A stretch of 64,000 nucleotides of DNA, taken from contig JAVGVS010000003.1 of the NCBI GenBank assembly GCA_032718565.1, positions 2,186,178 to 2,250,177 of the forward strand, read 5' to 3'. Each line of letters starts with the position of its first letter. Positions within the stretch are counted from its first letter, which is position 1. A program made the translations under genes and the position numbers. Origin of the DNA: Distichodus sexfasciatus (Eukaryota > Chordata > Actinopteri > Characiformes > Distichodontidae). The notes beneath the pieces were generated by a model that saw only the letters and a list, made by a program, of their open reading frames with translations, ran no database searches and was not told the origin of the DNA. Shown here piece after piece: positions 43,579-54,945 of the stretch.

Positions 43579-44349
43579 ATGGTCCGTAACGTGGACGACC
43601 TGGACTTCTGCTTGTCATCTCACCCCCAGAGCATCCTGGAGGGCCTGCGCTCTCTCTGCCACAACCCCAAGCTGGTAGACGTCACCCTGAGCGCCGGAGG
43701 GCAGGACTTCCCATGCCACAGGGGCATCCTGGCCCTCTGTAGCCTCTACTTCCGCTCCATGTTCTCCGGCGACTTTGTGGAGAGCATAGCAGCTCGGGTC
43801 GAACTTCACAACGTGGATCCCAACATCCTCGCCACCCTGCTGGACTTCGCCTACACCGGCAAACTCACCATCAACCAGGGCAACGTCGAGGCTCTCATCT
43901 GCACCTCCAGCCAGCTGCAGTTCCACACCGTACGGGCTGTGTGCAGCCGCTACCTCCAGCACCAAATCGATGCCACCAACTGCCTGGGCATCCAGGAGTT
44001 TGGCGAGATCCATGGGTGCCCTGAGGTGGTTGCCAAGGCCAAGGCATTCCTCCTGGAGAACTTTGAGAGTGTACAGCAGCATGAGGAGTTTCTGCTGCTG
44101 GAGAAGGACAAGCTGGTTGCCTGCCTGAAGGACGAGGGCCTGCACATTCGGGACGACCGTTCTCGGACCGAGGCAGCACTTGCTTGGGTGAGGCATCGCA
44201 GGGACAGTCGGATCTGTCACCTGCCAGAACTTTTCAAGCTAGCGAAACTTCCTCTGCTGGCCGAAGCCTACCTCATGGACCTGCTGAATGATCCACTGGT
44301 TCAGGATTCGCACGACTGCAAGGAACTGCTGGAGGTTATTTCCAGAGAG
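43579..44349 (+). CDS. klhl30: klhl30 exon 1, BTB and BACK domains
   Basis: GC-rich exon of 257 codons ending LEVISRE. The donor GTTGGT is weak; a GTTATT donor at 44335 would remove five codons in the same phase. The frame stays open to the next exon, so the end is uncertain by a few codons. Confidence 0.88.
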
Positions 44350-47300
44350 GTTGGTCATTTCTCTAAACGATACTACAAGTTTCTGCATTATCAAATCTTG
44401 CCCCTAAATCTTGATCTTGTTCATATTTTTGGGGGGTGTATTAGAAAGTGAACACGACTCCAGGTGGCTCGGAGCAGAATCTACCCCAGAATGTCCCTCA
44501 CAACTTGCAGGAGGTGCTGTTTGTGATGGGGGGCCGTTCACTGGATGACTCAGATGATGAAGATGAGGATGACGGTGAGGGTGATACAAGGACTCATCCT
44601 AGGAACTGCGCCTTCTACAACTTAAAGCTTCGTAAGTATAACACCGGAGGTTAATTCTTTAAGGAAAGAGCAATATAGACCATTTAGAATTTGTGAGACA
44701 TTATTAAGGAAGTTTTGATAAGTTACCGCAACATTTTTTTAAAAAGAAAATCATTCATTCTTTGTTCTTTCGACAGAACAGTGGCATCAGCTTCCTGATT
44801 TCCCCAATTACAATAAGTGGGGCTTTTCTATTGCCTCTTTAAATAATGACGTTTATATCACAGGTAAGCAGCACTTGAAGTTTTGCTTTAAAGGAACAAC
44901 ATGGAGTGAGAAATAAGGGAGAGAAAAAAGGGGTGGGGGAGAGAAAGAAAAAAACAGAGAAGGGGACTGATTCTAATTTTAACCGTGAAAACAGAAACAA
45001 ACCAAGAGACGGGTCAAGGCATTTCAGGGTATTTTATGGCAAATGAGCCTTTTGGAGCAAGGATCAGGCAGATTTATGATATTCCTGCTCATATTTGAAA
45101 GCTATATTACATGAATGGAACATCATCTCCATGGAGGATTTGGAGAGGATGAAGGAGAATGCTCCCACTGCCACACTAATCTCATGAGATACTTATAAGA
45201 ACTGGAAGAAATGCAAGAACTACTACACACGCTCGCTAATGGAACACCAGCTTTTCAAAGAGTTGGCAAGCTCTATTCAAATCTCCTCCAACTGCTCATG
45301 CACTCTTACGGTTACCCTTGTTTTCATAAGAGACATTGTGTTGCAGCTCTTCTGGGGTTTTATTAAACAGCCGTTCTTACCCATTAATATTTGTCTAGTG
45401 TAAAGCCAGCATGACTTTTTAACTGATATCCAATAAGCTTGGAACCGAGTCAGAAACTATTTCAGACCTAAATGGGTTTTTCTCTTTCTCAGGCGGTTCC
45501 AGAGGCTCCCGCTCCAACACCTGGTCAACCACAGAGACCTGGAAGTATATCACTCGTGAAGGGAGGTGGGTTACAGTAGCCCCGATGTTGCGGCCCAGGA
45601 CTAACCACTCCTCGGCAGCCCTGAACGGAGAGATTTACGTCATTGGAGGTAAGAAAATAAATAAGGACGATGGGGAGTAGCAGCTGCAGACTTGAGAGGA
45701 AAGCCTGCTGATTTGTCAAGAGAATCTGCCACATATTCAGCCCCTTTTTGGAGCAAAGAATCAGTCCTTATTGCATTACTCCGAACTCAAAATACTTTAT
45801 AGTGAATTTCTTAGACATGTCAGAACTGGCTGTGGTTTGGTGCCATCAATAAACTTTGGACAGGGCTATTAGCAAGTTCTAGAGGATTGTCTTGGATTTA
45901 AACCTGCAACCTTTTGAACCCGAGGCTTTTATTAGATGATCACTGCTTCAAATCCCGAACCGGTAAAGGTAGCACTGAGGTAACCATGAGAAAGGTACTG
46001 ACTCCCAGAACTGCTCCTTAGGTTCTGCTCCTGCATGGATTGGTGAATTGTAAAGTATATAAGTTTATAAGTTATTTGTCATCAGAAGTGAAGTGAGGTT
46101 ATTTGTCATTGTGAACACACCATAACACAGCACATTGTGCGCCAAAACAAAATGTGACGTCTGCCTTTGGCCCATCCGTGAAGGAGCAGTGGGCAGCTGA
46201 CATGGGCAACGCCCGGGGAGCAGTGCTTGGGGATGGTACCTTGCTCATGAGTACCTCAGTGGTAACTTTACCGGTCCTGGATTCGAACCTGTGGCCTTCT
46301 GATCACGTGGCGAACATCCTGCCGTTACGTCAGCAACTGCCTTGCAATGCAGAGAAAGAAGATGTATGTTTAATACTTCAGTACGTAAACTTCGGTAAAA
46401 ATTTGACTGTATGACTTTCATATGTATTGGAGTAAAATTTGACTAGTGGTATCTGTACTTTCACTTAAGTTATTAAGGTACTTTGTCCAACTCAGTCTTT
46501 AATTTTGACCATCACCGATATTAAGTAGTTACAAGGTGCACTACTGTGGCTCCACTGCCGTCTCTTCTCAACTCACAGCTTCGTTAAATGTCCCACAACA
46601 GTCTCTAATTGGCTGTATGTCACATGAGTAGTAGTTAATCAACGCTGAAGCCTTGTTGTCACTTACACCACACTCACACACAAGCGCAACGTGAAGCTCC
46701 TAAAAGGAGAAGAGGAGCGAGGAGAGGTTCAGCTGAGCTTGGTGTTTGTAAAATTCAAAGTTTTGACAGAGATTTTCTTTTTTCTTTTTTTTTTTACATA
46801 TCGGTTGAAAATTTCATTTATCTGTTATCGCTGTTAACTAGCAATAATTGGTATCGATATCGGCCCTGAAAAACCAATATTGTGCGACCTCTAGTGTGTT
46901 ATGTTGGTAGTAAAGCATGAGACTGCATTGCTGGAGCTTTTAGACATGTCTGTAACACAGCTGGGTTGAAACTGGTCAACAAGCCTATAAATATCCGGTC
47001 AAGGACATTTGACAAGTGGTCACAAGCTGGACATGCTGTACTCAAGTTGTTTTAGTCTTGTCTGTCCACCTTCAAGATAAGTGTTCCTAAAGAACAGGCT
47101 GTTGTTGTTCTCCACTTGTGTTATCTTCCAGATGGTTTTAGAGAATTGCGTCTTTTCTGTCCCAGGCACTGCGATGGACGTGGTGGAAGTGGAGCATTAT
47201 GACCCATACGTCGATAGCTGGGCTCTTATAGCTCCCGCAGTAAAATATGTGACCAACTTCACGGCCTCGGCATGTCTGGGGAAGCTGTACGTCATCGGCT

Positions 47301-50140
47301 CCTGCGCTGTCAAATACAATGCCCTGACTCTGCAGTGCTACAATCCTGTCATAGGTAGGAGTCTCCAAGAATCATGAACTGTCTGAATTTTAAAGGTATA
47401 ACAACAGTAAGAAAAGGATTAGTGTGTAATGACTGAGGCGTCACTAGAGTTGTAGTCAAGACCACCTAAACCGAGACCAAGTCCCATGGCCGAGACACTG
47501 AAGAGTCGAGACCGAGACAGGACCAATACACACTTTACACCACATAACAAATAAGTGGAACATGCAAAGCCTAAGTAACATTATACATGTTTATTCAATA
47601 TTTCCCTTTTACATATCTATAATGAGGAAATCGCTTCACTGTAAGTGATATCATATGTTAAACTCAAAAAATCACAGTGGCAGAACACTCCTCGAGACCA
47701 AACTCACCCCCAAAATAAGGGGGTAATTGCTAAACACCATACAACATTTCCTGAAACACTGGATAAATAGAAAAATAGCTTAAAGTACGGTTTGGTTACT
47801 TTTTAGAAACATGAGAGATTCAACAATTTGTGACCTAAACGTGCACGATGCGGTCTCGTTATGATGCCCCTTCTACTAATGAATGTGCATGTGTGAAGCG
47901 GTGGGGCGGGTAACCACGGTCGGCTGTGGTTGCGCTTGAAGTGAGAAGTTATGTAATCAGCTCATTAATAGTAATATTCTAAGAGTTGTGGTCTCGGCTG
48001 GTCTTGAAATAAATTCCAGAGTACTCTTTGTCTGAGTCCATGACAAGACCGACTACAAATACGGCCAATTCTGAGACCTTCAAAGACTGGTGTCAAGACC
48101 GAGACCTGTTTAAACTGTTTAAACTGCAGTGAATTACAGCGACATGCCCAATTTTGGGCAACTTGCTTAAAATGTCTTACTGTGAATAGTTCAGTGAGGA
48201 GAAGCTGACCTGATCATCAAAAGGTCTCAGTATTTTATGCGAGAGTACATGTTTATTTCCATGATTTATATGTACAAAATACTGAAGAAATGAAAAGCAA
48301 ACATTTGGGCACACGACATGTTCCGACTTACGATGGAGATGCAGGAGACATACAGTACCTAAGTGTTTGGAATAAATGCGTTTTTCACTAAAGTTGTGCT
48401 TTAAAACAGTAAGAATGGGTGCCTCACAGCAAGAAGGTCCTGGGGCGGTCGTGGGGGCTTTCTGTGTGGAGTTTGCATGCTCTGCTGGGGGCAGAAAGCA
48501 TGTCCAAAAGCATGCAATATAGGTTAATTGGCTACTCTAAATAGACCCCGTAAGGTGTGAATGTGAGTGTGAGTGTGTGTTGCTTGCGGTGTGTTGGCGT
48601 CTACCCAGTGTTGGTCCCTGCCTTGCGCCCGTAGTTCCCGGGATGGGCTCCGGTCCCTTGGTCGAGGACCCATCCTTTTTACTGTCAACACAGATGGTGT
48701 GATGTTTGCTTCTAGACTTTGCTGGTATCAATTCAAATTCATTCGTCCATCTACCAATAAAATATTCCCTGTACCACTGGCAGGAACACAAGACCAAAAC
48801 ACATGGTGTCCAAACTTTTTTTGGTGGTCCTTTCCTTTCCAGACATTTTAAACCAGGGTGCTAAACTTTTGCATGCCGCTGGATGGTGGCCTTTGTTCTG
48901 GATTGATTAAGGTAACAGCCTTGCTGCCTAAAATCCACACAGGGTACACAGCTCTGTCTTTTCCATACCTGCAACATTGAAATTGCAGGTTTGTTTTTGA
49001 ATTGTTTTTTTTTTTTGTAGATAGTTGGAGTATCGTCTGTTCTCCATTTATTCCAAAATACCTGTCCTCTCCTCGGTCTGTTTCTGTGGACGGACTCATC
49101 TACCTCATAGCAGACAACACCAAAAAGGTGTACGTGTATGACCCAGATGCTAATATTTGGCAGAAAGTAAGTTTGTTGGAAGTAAATAGAAATGTTTCAT
49201 TTGTAATGATAATTGATAGTTTAGTCTAATGAAAATAATTCTAAATGATGATATTCAGAATGTTTTTATGTTATGCAATTTTAAATAAAACGATATGTAC
49301 ACTGTCAGTCAAAAAAGGCATCGCTTTAACTTTTCCCATAACTTTGGCAAATGCAGACCAATTAAAAAAAAAAATTAACTGTTGCATTCAGAATTAAATT
49401 TTCGACAAATTATCATTATTTTATTGATCACCACACCTTACATGTGTAGATACAATATTATGTGAAATGAAATGGTGAGCAATAAAATGTCAGTTTATTA
49501 CCAAATTCAACAGCAATTTTCTTTTTTCTGTTTTTGCAAGTTCAAAATACCACAGATTTTTTCACCATTGAAGTTTTGCCCTAGTTTTTAAAATAATTTT
49601 GAGGTTTTGCAAGGTATTGTAGCTTATTATAGAGGTGGTGTGCAGTTTAATAATCACTTGAATAACTTACAGTAATTCTGAGTGCAACAGCAAAAGAATG
49701 ATGAAAATCAGTCAACATTTGCCAAAGTTATGGCCGAAGGTGCAGAGGTCTCTTTGGTCTGACAGTGTAGAATGCCAGTGTAGTAACACATTTAACTACA
49801 TGGTACATGATAACGTTAACATATGAAATTGTAAGTTAAAACAGGACACTGAAACTGTACTAGTTTGACATGAATATTCAAATGTTGTACTCAGGTCCAG
49901 TTTATGCACAAACTGCACGAAAACGGAGGCCTAGTGGTGCTGGGAGGGCGGCTTTATGTGACCGGTGGCCACTGGAAGGGAATGGAGGGGGATTACAGCG
50001 TGGAGGTGGAGGTCTACAACCGAGCCTCCAACATGTGGAGGGTGGAGTGCTTTCTCCCCAGACTCTGGTACTACAGCGGCTGCTGCTCTGTCTTCCTGGA
50101 CACGTCCCAGTGGCCCGAACCCTTCCCCGAGGAGACCTGA
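43579..50140 (+). CDS. klhl30: Kelch-like protein 30
   Basis: Seven exons (43579-44349, 44445-44631, 44777-44863, 45493-45648, 47166-47354, 49021-49166, 49895-50140) join into 593 residues; human KLHL30 is 578. The start MVRNVDDLDF is identical to the human N-terminus as I recall it. A BTB domain (about 30-135; LVDVTLSAGGQDFPCHRGIL) is followed by BACK (about 140-245; NCLGIQEFGE) and six Kelch blades (about 278-585) with GGRSL, ITGGSRGSR, AALNGEIYVIGG and VTGGHWKGMEGDYSVEVE. BTB-BACK-Kelch proteins usually serve as substrate adaptors for Cul3 ubiquitin ligases; the substrate is unknown. Upstream MEF2/E-box sites hint at muscle expression. Oddities are a long acidic run at about 291-304 and weak support for the end of exon 1. 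Confidence 0.95.
44445..44631 (+). CDS. klhl30: klhl30 exon 2, acidic run and first Kelch strand
   Basis: The acceptor is GTATTAG and the donor GTAAGT. It encodes NLQEVLFVMGGRSL, then the acidic DDSDDEDEDDGEGD and CAFYNLKL. Confidence 0.9.
44777..44863 (+). CDS. klhl30: klhl30 exon 3
   Basis: The acceptor is TTTCGACAG and the donor GTAAGC. It encodes WHQLPDFPNYNKWGFSIASL and NNDVYIT, matching the human blade closely. Confidence 0.94.
44864..45492. other. klhl30 intron 3
   Basis: 630 bases with a purine-rich stretch at 44900-44965. No clear repeat and no exon. Confidence 0.6.
45493..45648 (+). CDS. klhl30: klhl30 exon 4
   Basis: The acceptor is TCTTTCTCAG and the donor GTAAGA. It encodes GSRGSRSNTWSTTETWKYIT and PRTNHSSAALNGEIYVIG. 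Confidence 0.95.
46085..46342 (-). repeat. SINE family A
   Basis: Reversed full copy: GGTTATTTGTCATTGTGAAC, GTGAAGGAGCAGTGGGCAGC, TTGCTCATGAGTACCTCAGT. A forward fragment of the same family (TAAAGGTAGCACTGAGGTAA) lies just upstream at about 45950-46035. Confidence 0.85.
46495..46893. mobile_element. Shorter relative of the 38020-38895 element
   Basis: Shares CTACTGTGGCTCCACTGCCG, GCCTTGTTGTCACTTACACC and GTTAACTAGCAATAAT with the copy in espnl intron 9. It closes with CTGAAAAACCAATATTGTGC and GACCTCTAG. Confidence 0.55.
47166..47354 (+). CDS. klhl30: klhl30 exon 5
   Basis: The acceptor is TCTGTCCCAG and the donor GTAGGA. It encodes MDVVEVEHYDPYVDSW, KYVTNF and KYNALTLQCYNPV, two Kelch blades. 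Confidence 0.95.
47445..48115. repeat. GAGACCGAGACC-rich dispersed element
   Basis: It opens with GTTGTAGTCAAGACCACCTA and GTCGAGACCGAGACAGGACC and closes with GACAAGACCGACTACAAATA and GTGTCAAGACCGAGACCTG. The two ends look like a diverged inverted/direct pair, which suggests an old DNA element. Confidence 0.45.
48420..48670 (+). repeat. SINE family C
   Basis: Forward copy: GCCTCACAGCAAGAAGGTCC, CTGTGTGGAGTTTGCATGCT and CCGTAGTTCCCGGGATGGGC. The head before the B box is shortened. Confidence 0.75.
49021..49166 (+). CDS. klhl30: klhl30 exon 6
   Basis: The acceptor follows a T-rich tract (TTTTTTTTTGTAG) and the donor is GTAAGT. It encodes FIPKYLSSPRSVSVDGLIYL and ADNTKKVYVYDPDANIWQK. Confidence 0.95.
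49300..49767. mobile_element. Non-autonomous Tc1/mariner-type element
   Basis: Inverted ends CACTGTCAGTC and CTGACAGTG, each bordered by TA (49298-49299, 49768-49769), the Tc1/mariner target. Inner ends also pair (TAACTTTGGCAAATG with CATTTGCCAAAGTTA). No transposase; it sits in klhl30 intron 6. Confidence 0.8.
49895..50140 (+). CDS. klhl30: klhl30 exon 7, terminal coding exon
   Basis: The acceptor is TGTACTCAG. It encodes MHKLHENGGLVVLGGRLYVT, GGHWKGMEGDYSVEVEVYN and PRLWYYSGCCSVFLDTSQW, ending PFPEET and TGA. Confidence 0.95.
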   Translation, partial: VQFMHKLHENGGLVVLGGRLYVTGGHWKGMEGDYSVEVEVYNRASNMWRVECFLPRLWYYSGCCSVFLDTSQWPEPFPEET

Positions 50141-50364
50141 TGGAGTCCAGTGAGAGGAAACGCTTCGGAGCCCAAATATCAAAAGCCAAAACATGTTGTG
50201 ACTTTTTTTTTTTTTTGTAGTTGTTGATGCTCGGAAGTGCGGTTTCTTTCAAAAAACTTTATCTTACGTTTATAATGCATTATCAGTTCATTTAAAGAAG
50301 AAAATGGTTGTGAAAGAAGAAAAGTGTTGTAAAGTATGTTTTTTGCATCACTGTGTATCTTTCT

Positions 50365-50370
50365 ATTAAA
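50365..50370 (+). terminator. Candidate klhl30 polyadenylation signal (ATTAAA)
   Basis: ATTAAA about 225 bases after the stop codon, the nearest accepted hexamer variant. Confidence 0.45.
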
Positions 50371-51869
50371 TATTTAAAATAATATTTATGTGTAATACAA
50401 AATAATTACTAACAAAATGATGAAAAACTACAAATGGATAATTCCTTATAGCCACAATGTGGAAAAATTTAGTGAACATTCAGAAGAAATTATGAGCATA
50501 AATTACAATAGAGTCACTATTCTTATTGGATTTTATCCAAGAAAAAAATATGCAAAATCATAATTAAAAATCAGGTTCTAGACAAATAAGGGTGACAGTT
50601 ATTACTTAAGGGTTATGATGTTATTACTCATTTATAAAGGGGTTTGGACTTTCACATTGGATTTAATTTTTGTGTTGGACAGTTGCTTGGTTAGTGTTGG
50701 TTAGTTTAGTGCATTACAATCTCTAAATTGTTACTGCAGATTTAATGTCGGCTAAAGTTCGGCTTCATAATTAGCCTAATCCCTTTTCCATAGAGACAAA
50801 ACCATAACACAGCTTACTAACAGGACATTTATGAGACTCTATCTGGAGTGACTTATTATTAGTGTTCCCTAATGACAGGGACAGTCTAACTAGAGTAAGC
50901 TGGTGTTAAGGGCCTCGCTGTGGGACACAACAGTATTTGCACTGTTGCATTTCAGGTTTGATTGTTTTTAATCCCCCAACGTTCTGATAGCTCACACCAG
51001 CCACAGAGACGCCTGCGCCATTATTGCCCTGTGACTTATTCTCATTAAAACAGGCTGTTAATTTAAGTGTCATCAATCCTTTTTTAAATTGTAACATTAT
51101 ATTGTCTTTTTTGGTATTTAAAACAACAGCCAGTAAATGTCACAGGACATGAGATAGATGTACATATTTAGGGACTGTTGGTAGCGAAACTGTTCTGGAA
51201 GTTTGCTGGCTCAAGCCCCACAGTAATGTCCAACTTTTGATTATATTCTTGTTGAGCTTTACTCAAACCAGCCCCTTTAATCTCCCTCTGAAACTCTTCT
51301 TTTGCTTTGAACATGTTGCTTACCATAAACTTGAGTATGTTCTATACTAAAGGAGTATGAAACCTCTGCTTTGAGTAAACCTTGTCCCTGAGCAACAACT
51401 CTTGTATCTGCTTTAAACTGGGTGTGCAGTGCAACGGATGGGGGCGAATGGGGACAAACGCAATGAAGGACGCATAAAAATACTGGACCTTCATATGTGA
51501 TGTCTCAAGTGCAAACCAACAAACACATCAAATGTATTCATCTAGCTCAAATCCTGACACTATTGGCTGTTCTTTGTCAAAACTGAAAGAAGATTTTTTT
51601 TAAGTAAAGATTTTGTAGACATGGTCTTACCCTTACCTGTTGACCACTTTCAACCCAATACTGTTACTGGCATGTCTAAAATCTCCGCCAACACTGCTGT
51701 CTGATGGGCTAGGACCAAGAAATACACTGACTTGTGCATTTCAACTGCCTTTGCTACTTTTCCATAGTGATTTTCCTAATTCCAAGGACAGCCTGCCTGG
51801 AGCTTTGGGTTAATGCCCTTACTTTGGAGCCCAAAGTCGGTAGTTCAGACAGGGGGATTTCTCAGGATT

Positions 51870-52015
51870 TCTCTCGTCCAGAGTGACGTCCATGGCCTTT
51901 TTTCAGCGACAGTTTCCCAGAGAGCACCTTGGGGCTAAGGGTTTTGCTCAGGGACCCAATGATGGTAGAGCTGGAGGTAGGGTGTCCTTACCACTAGACC
52001 ACCATCACCCCAACA
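51870..52015 (-). repeat. SINE family B
   Basis: Reversed copy: AGTTTCCCAGAGAGCACCTT, GGGTTTTGCTCAGGGACCCA and head CCTTACCACTAGACCACC. Confidence 0.75.
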
Positions 52016-52620
52016 TGGAGTTTGGATTTTTCTAGATCACCTTTTATTTGTCATTTTTAATTTAGAGAACATGCTTTGGCCGTGAATGCATAAAAAAAAA
52101 ACACTATAAAACTTCTCAGTCACAGACAAGCCTTGTGTTTCTGAACATCTTAAAAGGGTGTTCCATGTCTCTTTTAACACACACTGCACAGTGTTTGACA
52201 GCGGCGTTTTGGACCGAAACGCAAACACGCGCGTCCTCGTTACTACGGAAACCGCAAAGCCAGCGTTCTGTTTCTGCAGCAACAACCCGGAAGCGTCCTG
52301 CTGCCATAGCAACTGCTGAGCGAGTCTTGCGGCTGTGTTGTGATTTCAGGTTTTCCCTCAAAAAAAGTTTCACTCGGGCTTCCTCACGCACATTAAACCG
52401 TTTTGAGTTAATTAACCGCAAGTTAACCATTAACGTCGAGTGCGTTCGCGGAACGTTTCAAACCTCCCAAAGCTTTCATTTGAATTGCGAGGGTTTTTTT
52501 TTTTTGAATGTCTGTCAGCGTTGACGTCTCAAACGTAAAGTTAAGGAGAAAGTTGTGTTTAATGAAGGCAAGTTTAACTGAGTGCTTTTCTTCCTTTTAA
52601 AGTTTGAATTAAGTTTCCTC

Positions 52621-52668
52621 ATGGACTCGGAAGGGCAGCGCGGTGGTGGACTGGAGGCTGTAATTCAG
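52621..52668 (+). CDS. crocc2: crocc2 exon 1 coding part
   Basis: Encodes MDSEGQRGGGLEAVIQ before the donor GTGCGT, phase 0. Its 5' UTR and first ten coding bases are copied exactly at 53322-53446. Confidence 0.8.
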
Positions 52669-54945
52669 GTGCGTGGTGTTTTTTTGGCGAGTAACCCGAG
52701 CTGGAGCCAATGTGAGGTGATGGATTATTGCAGCGTCTCCTACTCAAAACGGCATGCGAGATCGAAAGAGGAGAGGCCGTGCTTTAATATTAACGAGGTC
52801 CGCGATGTTTCAACAAATTAAGGTCGATCAGAAGGTCAGTTTCGGATTCATTCCTGAAACCCGAGGCGCTCAGTTCCAACGGCCTCGTCGGATTTCAGGG
52901 CACTTCCTTCGGGCGATGCGCAGTTGATTAGCGGCTCCTCTCTCATGATTGAAAATTCCTCTTTTGGCACATACACAGTGATGCAAGTACAAGGGTGTAT
53001 TCACATGTAAACCCGGTTCACTCTTGAGACGTGTCAAAGTAAACTTCATTGTCATCTCAGCTTTATCCAAGAATACAGAGAGACGTGGCTCCAGTTTTTA
53101 CAGTAAAAAGAACAAATAATGCTCATAGAATAAGCATACATAAATAGACTATAAAATGTAAAACTGAGCTAGAGGTGGAAAAAGAGAATGTGCAATTGAG
53201 TTACGATCAGTATTCAAACTACAATTATAGTCCCGGAATTGTCTTTTTGACCAGATCTACAGTAGTTCAATGTAAAAATTCTAAACAGCCAGTCTATTAA
53301 AAAAACAACAGCATCTTTTTTGAATGTCTGTCAGCGTTGACGTCTCAAACGTAAAGTTAAGGAGAAAGTTGTGTTTAATGAAGGCAAGTTTAACTGAGTG
53401 CTTTTCTTCCTTTTAAAGTTTGAATTAAGTTTCCTCATGGACTCGGTATTCAATGTAAAAATTCTAAACAGCCAGTCTATTAAAAAAACAACAGCATCTT
53501 TATGAAGTTAACTATGTCAGGAGTTGAGTACTGTGTTCAAATATCATAACAGCTGTCAAGAGGAGAAACTACAATCACTAATATGTACAAATGCTTTTTG
53601 ATAATTTGTCCAATATTGTAACAATTAAAATCTTGTAATGCACTCATACTTTTGTGCATCAAATGTACACAAGATCAGACGCAGTTTAATGTGTGTAAAT
53701 TTGTACAGTATACTCTATATGCTATACTGTACATATTAAAGTTAAGCAAAAAGATTCAATTAAGCAAATGTTAACTACTGTGAAAATATCCAAAAAGGTT
53801 TTTATTTTACCTGTTCTATTTACCAGGTAAACCATACTGAATTTTAAATGGTGATGGTGGAGTGATGGTGGTCTAGTCGTAACCAAGAGGTTGTAGAATC
53901 TTACCTCCAGCACTACTACTCATGGGCCCCTGAGCAAGACCCATAAGCCCAAGTTGCACCAGGGAGACTGTCCATAAAATTATGAAATGAAAGTCTTCTT
54001 TCTGCTAAATTCCATAAATCTAAACGTAATGGTGAGAACAAAATTCTGGCCAGGACTTGATTGTGATAGGCACTATTCATTTCTGTTCGTTTTACTATAA
54101 AAAGACTGAAATTTGTGGTGGCATGTCCTGGTTGAGTGTTATGGCCAGGGACAAAATCTTCTGATAAGAAGCTTATAATAATTCTAAACAATAATTCTAA
54201 AGTTTTCCTGATTTCAGAAGTCAGAAAGACGGTTATTGAGGTGAGATAAGTCTCTGAGGCTCCTAGTTGCCCTGATCCTGCTTCTCCTGATGGAAATCTC
54301 CTGATGGTAGAGAGATATTGGCAAGCGTTTTGCTGTGTGGATCACTTTTTGTGTACCTTTTTATTCAATTAGGATATGATGTTCTATGTCAAGACACTTC
54401 CACAGCACTAAAGTAGAGCATGTTTAGGATCACTGGAGAGTGTGCAAACTTCCTTACGTTCTTATTTCCCCCCAAAATAATAGATTTTAAAAGCCCAGTT
54501 AATAACATTTAATCTGAAAATGTTGCCTACACAAATACATCGTGAATGACTTCCTGTCCTTTCATGTCTATTCATCAGAAACTTGAAGAGTCTCTGCGTA
54601 ATCCAGACAGCAGCTGTGAGGAGAAATCTCTTACCGTCCGCGGAGATGAGGCAGGGTCAGACGCCATCCCGGTTTCGGCCTGCATCAGGCAGATCATCAC
54701 CCGAAACCTGGCCGAAGGTCCTTCAGGTACACACACTTCTCCTGCACGTCACAGTGATTTTCAGTAATTAAGTCTCTCAGGTCATGATCTCATTTCATGA
54801 TCCGCTCCCAGGTTCGGGCTTAAATGCAGCCAGTGCTGATGAGAACAACATGGAGGAGGAGAATATTCATCTGAAGGATCTGCTGATGCAAACACACTCG
54901 GACAGAGAGCAGACGCTCAATAAACAGACGGCACTGAGCAACAGG
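52621..54945 (+). CDS. crocc2: Rootletin-family protein, N-terminal part (gene continues past window)
   Basis: Three exons (52621-52668, 54579-54726, 54812-54945) give the first 110 residues. The order of motifs matches the rootletin N-terminus: GLEAVIQKLEESL, then IRQIITRNLAE, then an acidic start of coiled coil, EENIHLKDLLMQTHSDREQ. In human CROCC the matching pieces are LETVIQ, IREIVTRNL and EENQLLQ, as I recall. Rootletins form the striated ciliary rootlet attached to basal bodies. CROCC2 is preferred over CROCC because of the SLTVRG motif, which I recall from CROCC2, and because human CROCC2 lies in 2q37.3 with the other genes here. The start MDSEGQ is chosen because it immediately precedes homology; an in-frame ATG at 52582 is possible. 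The next exon should begin in phase 0; I found none I trust before the window ends. Confidence 0.82.
53266..53501. repeat. 53-bp direct repeat flanking a copied crocc2 exon-1 segment
   Basis: 53266-53318 and 53449-53501 are identical (from TTCAATGTAAAAATTC to CAACAGCATCTTT). Between them, 53322-53446 is an exact copy of 52506-52630, 816 bases upstream, ending in CTCATGGACTCGG. The junctions are a T run on one side and a stray TA on the other. Confidence 0.92.
53855..54030 (+). repeat. SINE family B
   Basis: Forward, diverged copy: GATGGTGGTCTAGTCGTAAC, GGGCCCCTGAGCAAGACCC and CACCAGGGAGACTGTCC. A small deletion removes part of the head before the B box. Confidence 0.75.
54579..54726 (+). CDS. 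crocc2: crocc2 exon 2
   Basis: The acceptor is TATTCATCAG and the donor GTACAC. It encodes KLEESLRNPDSSCEEKSLTV and IPVSACIRQIITRNLAEG, ending in phase 1. Confidence 0.85.
54812..54945 (+). CDS. crocc2: crocc2 exon 3
   Basis: The acceptor is CGCTCCCAG and the donor GTAGGA. It encodes ENNMEEENIHLKDLLMQTHS, heptad-like coiled coil, ending TALSNR in phase 0. Confidence 0.85.

Larger units (their letters stand above)
45649..47165. other. klhl30 intron 4
   Basis: Contains two SINE A copies (about 45950-46035 forward fragment and 46085 reversed) and an inverted-end element fragment at 46495-46893. Nothing else recognised. Confidence 0.7.
47355..49020. other. klhl30 intron 5
   Basis: Holds a GAGACC-rich repeat at 47445-48115 and SINE C at 48420-48670. 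No exon seen. Confidence 0.7.
50141..52620. other. klhl30-crocc2 intergenic region
   Basis: Contains the klhl30 3' UTR, AT-rich sequence, a SINE B at 51870-52015 and the crocc2 promoter/5' UTR (about 52200-52620, with several CpGs). No gene on either strand. Confidence 0.65.
52669..54578. other. crocc2 intron 1
   Basis: Carries a reversed dispersed repeat (about 53050-53265), a duplicated exon-1 segment inside a 53-bp direct repeat (53266-53501) and SINE B at 53855-54030. Confidence 0.7.

Noticed and set aside
43615..44220. 201-codon frame on the - strand opposite klhl30 exon 1
   Set aside because: The exon is GC-rich with few stops in reverse; the + strand frame has clear BTB-BACK homology.
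52582..52620. Upstream in-frame ATG for crocc2
   Set aside because: The added residues are hydrophobic and unlike rootletins; MDSEGQ directly precedes the conserved region.
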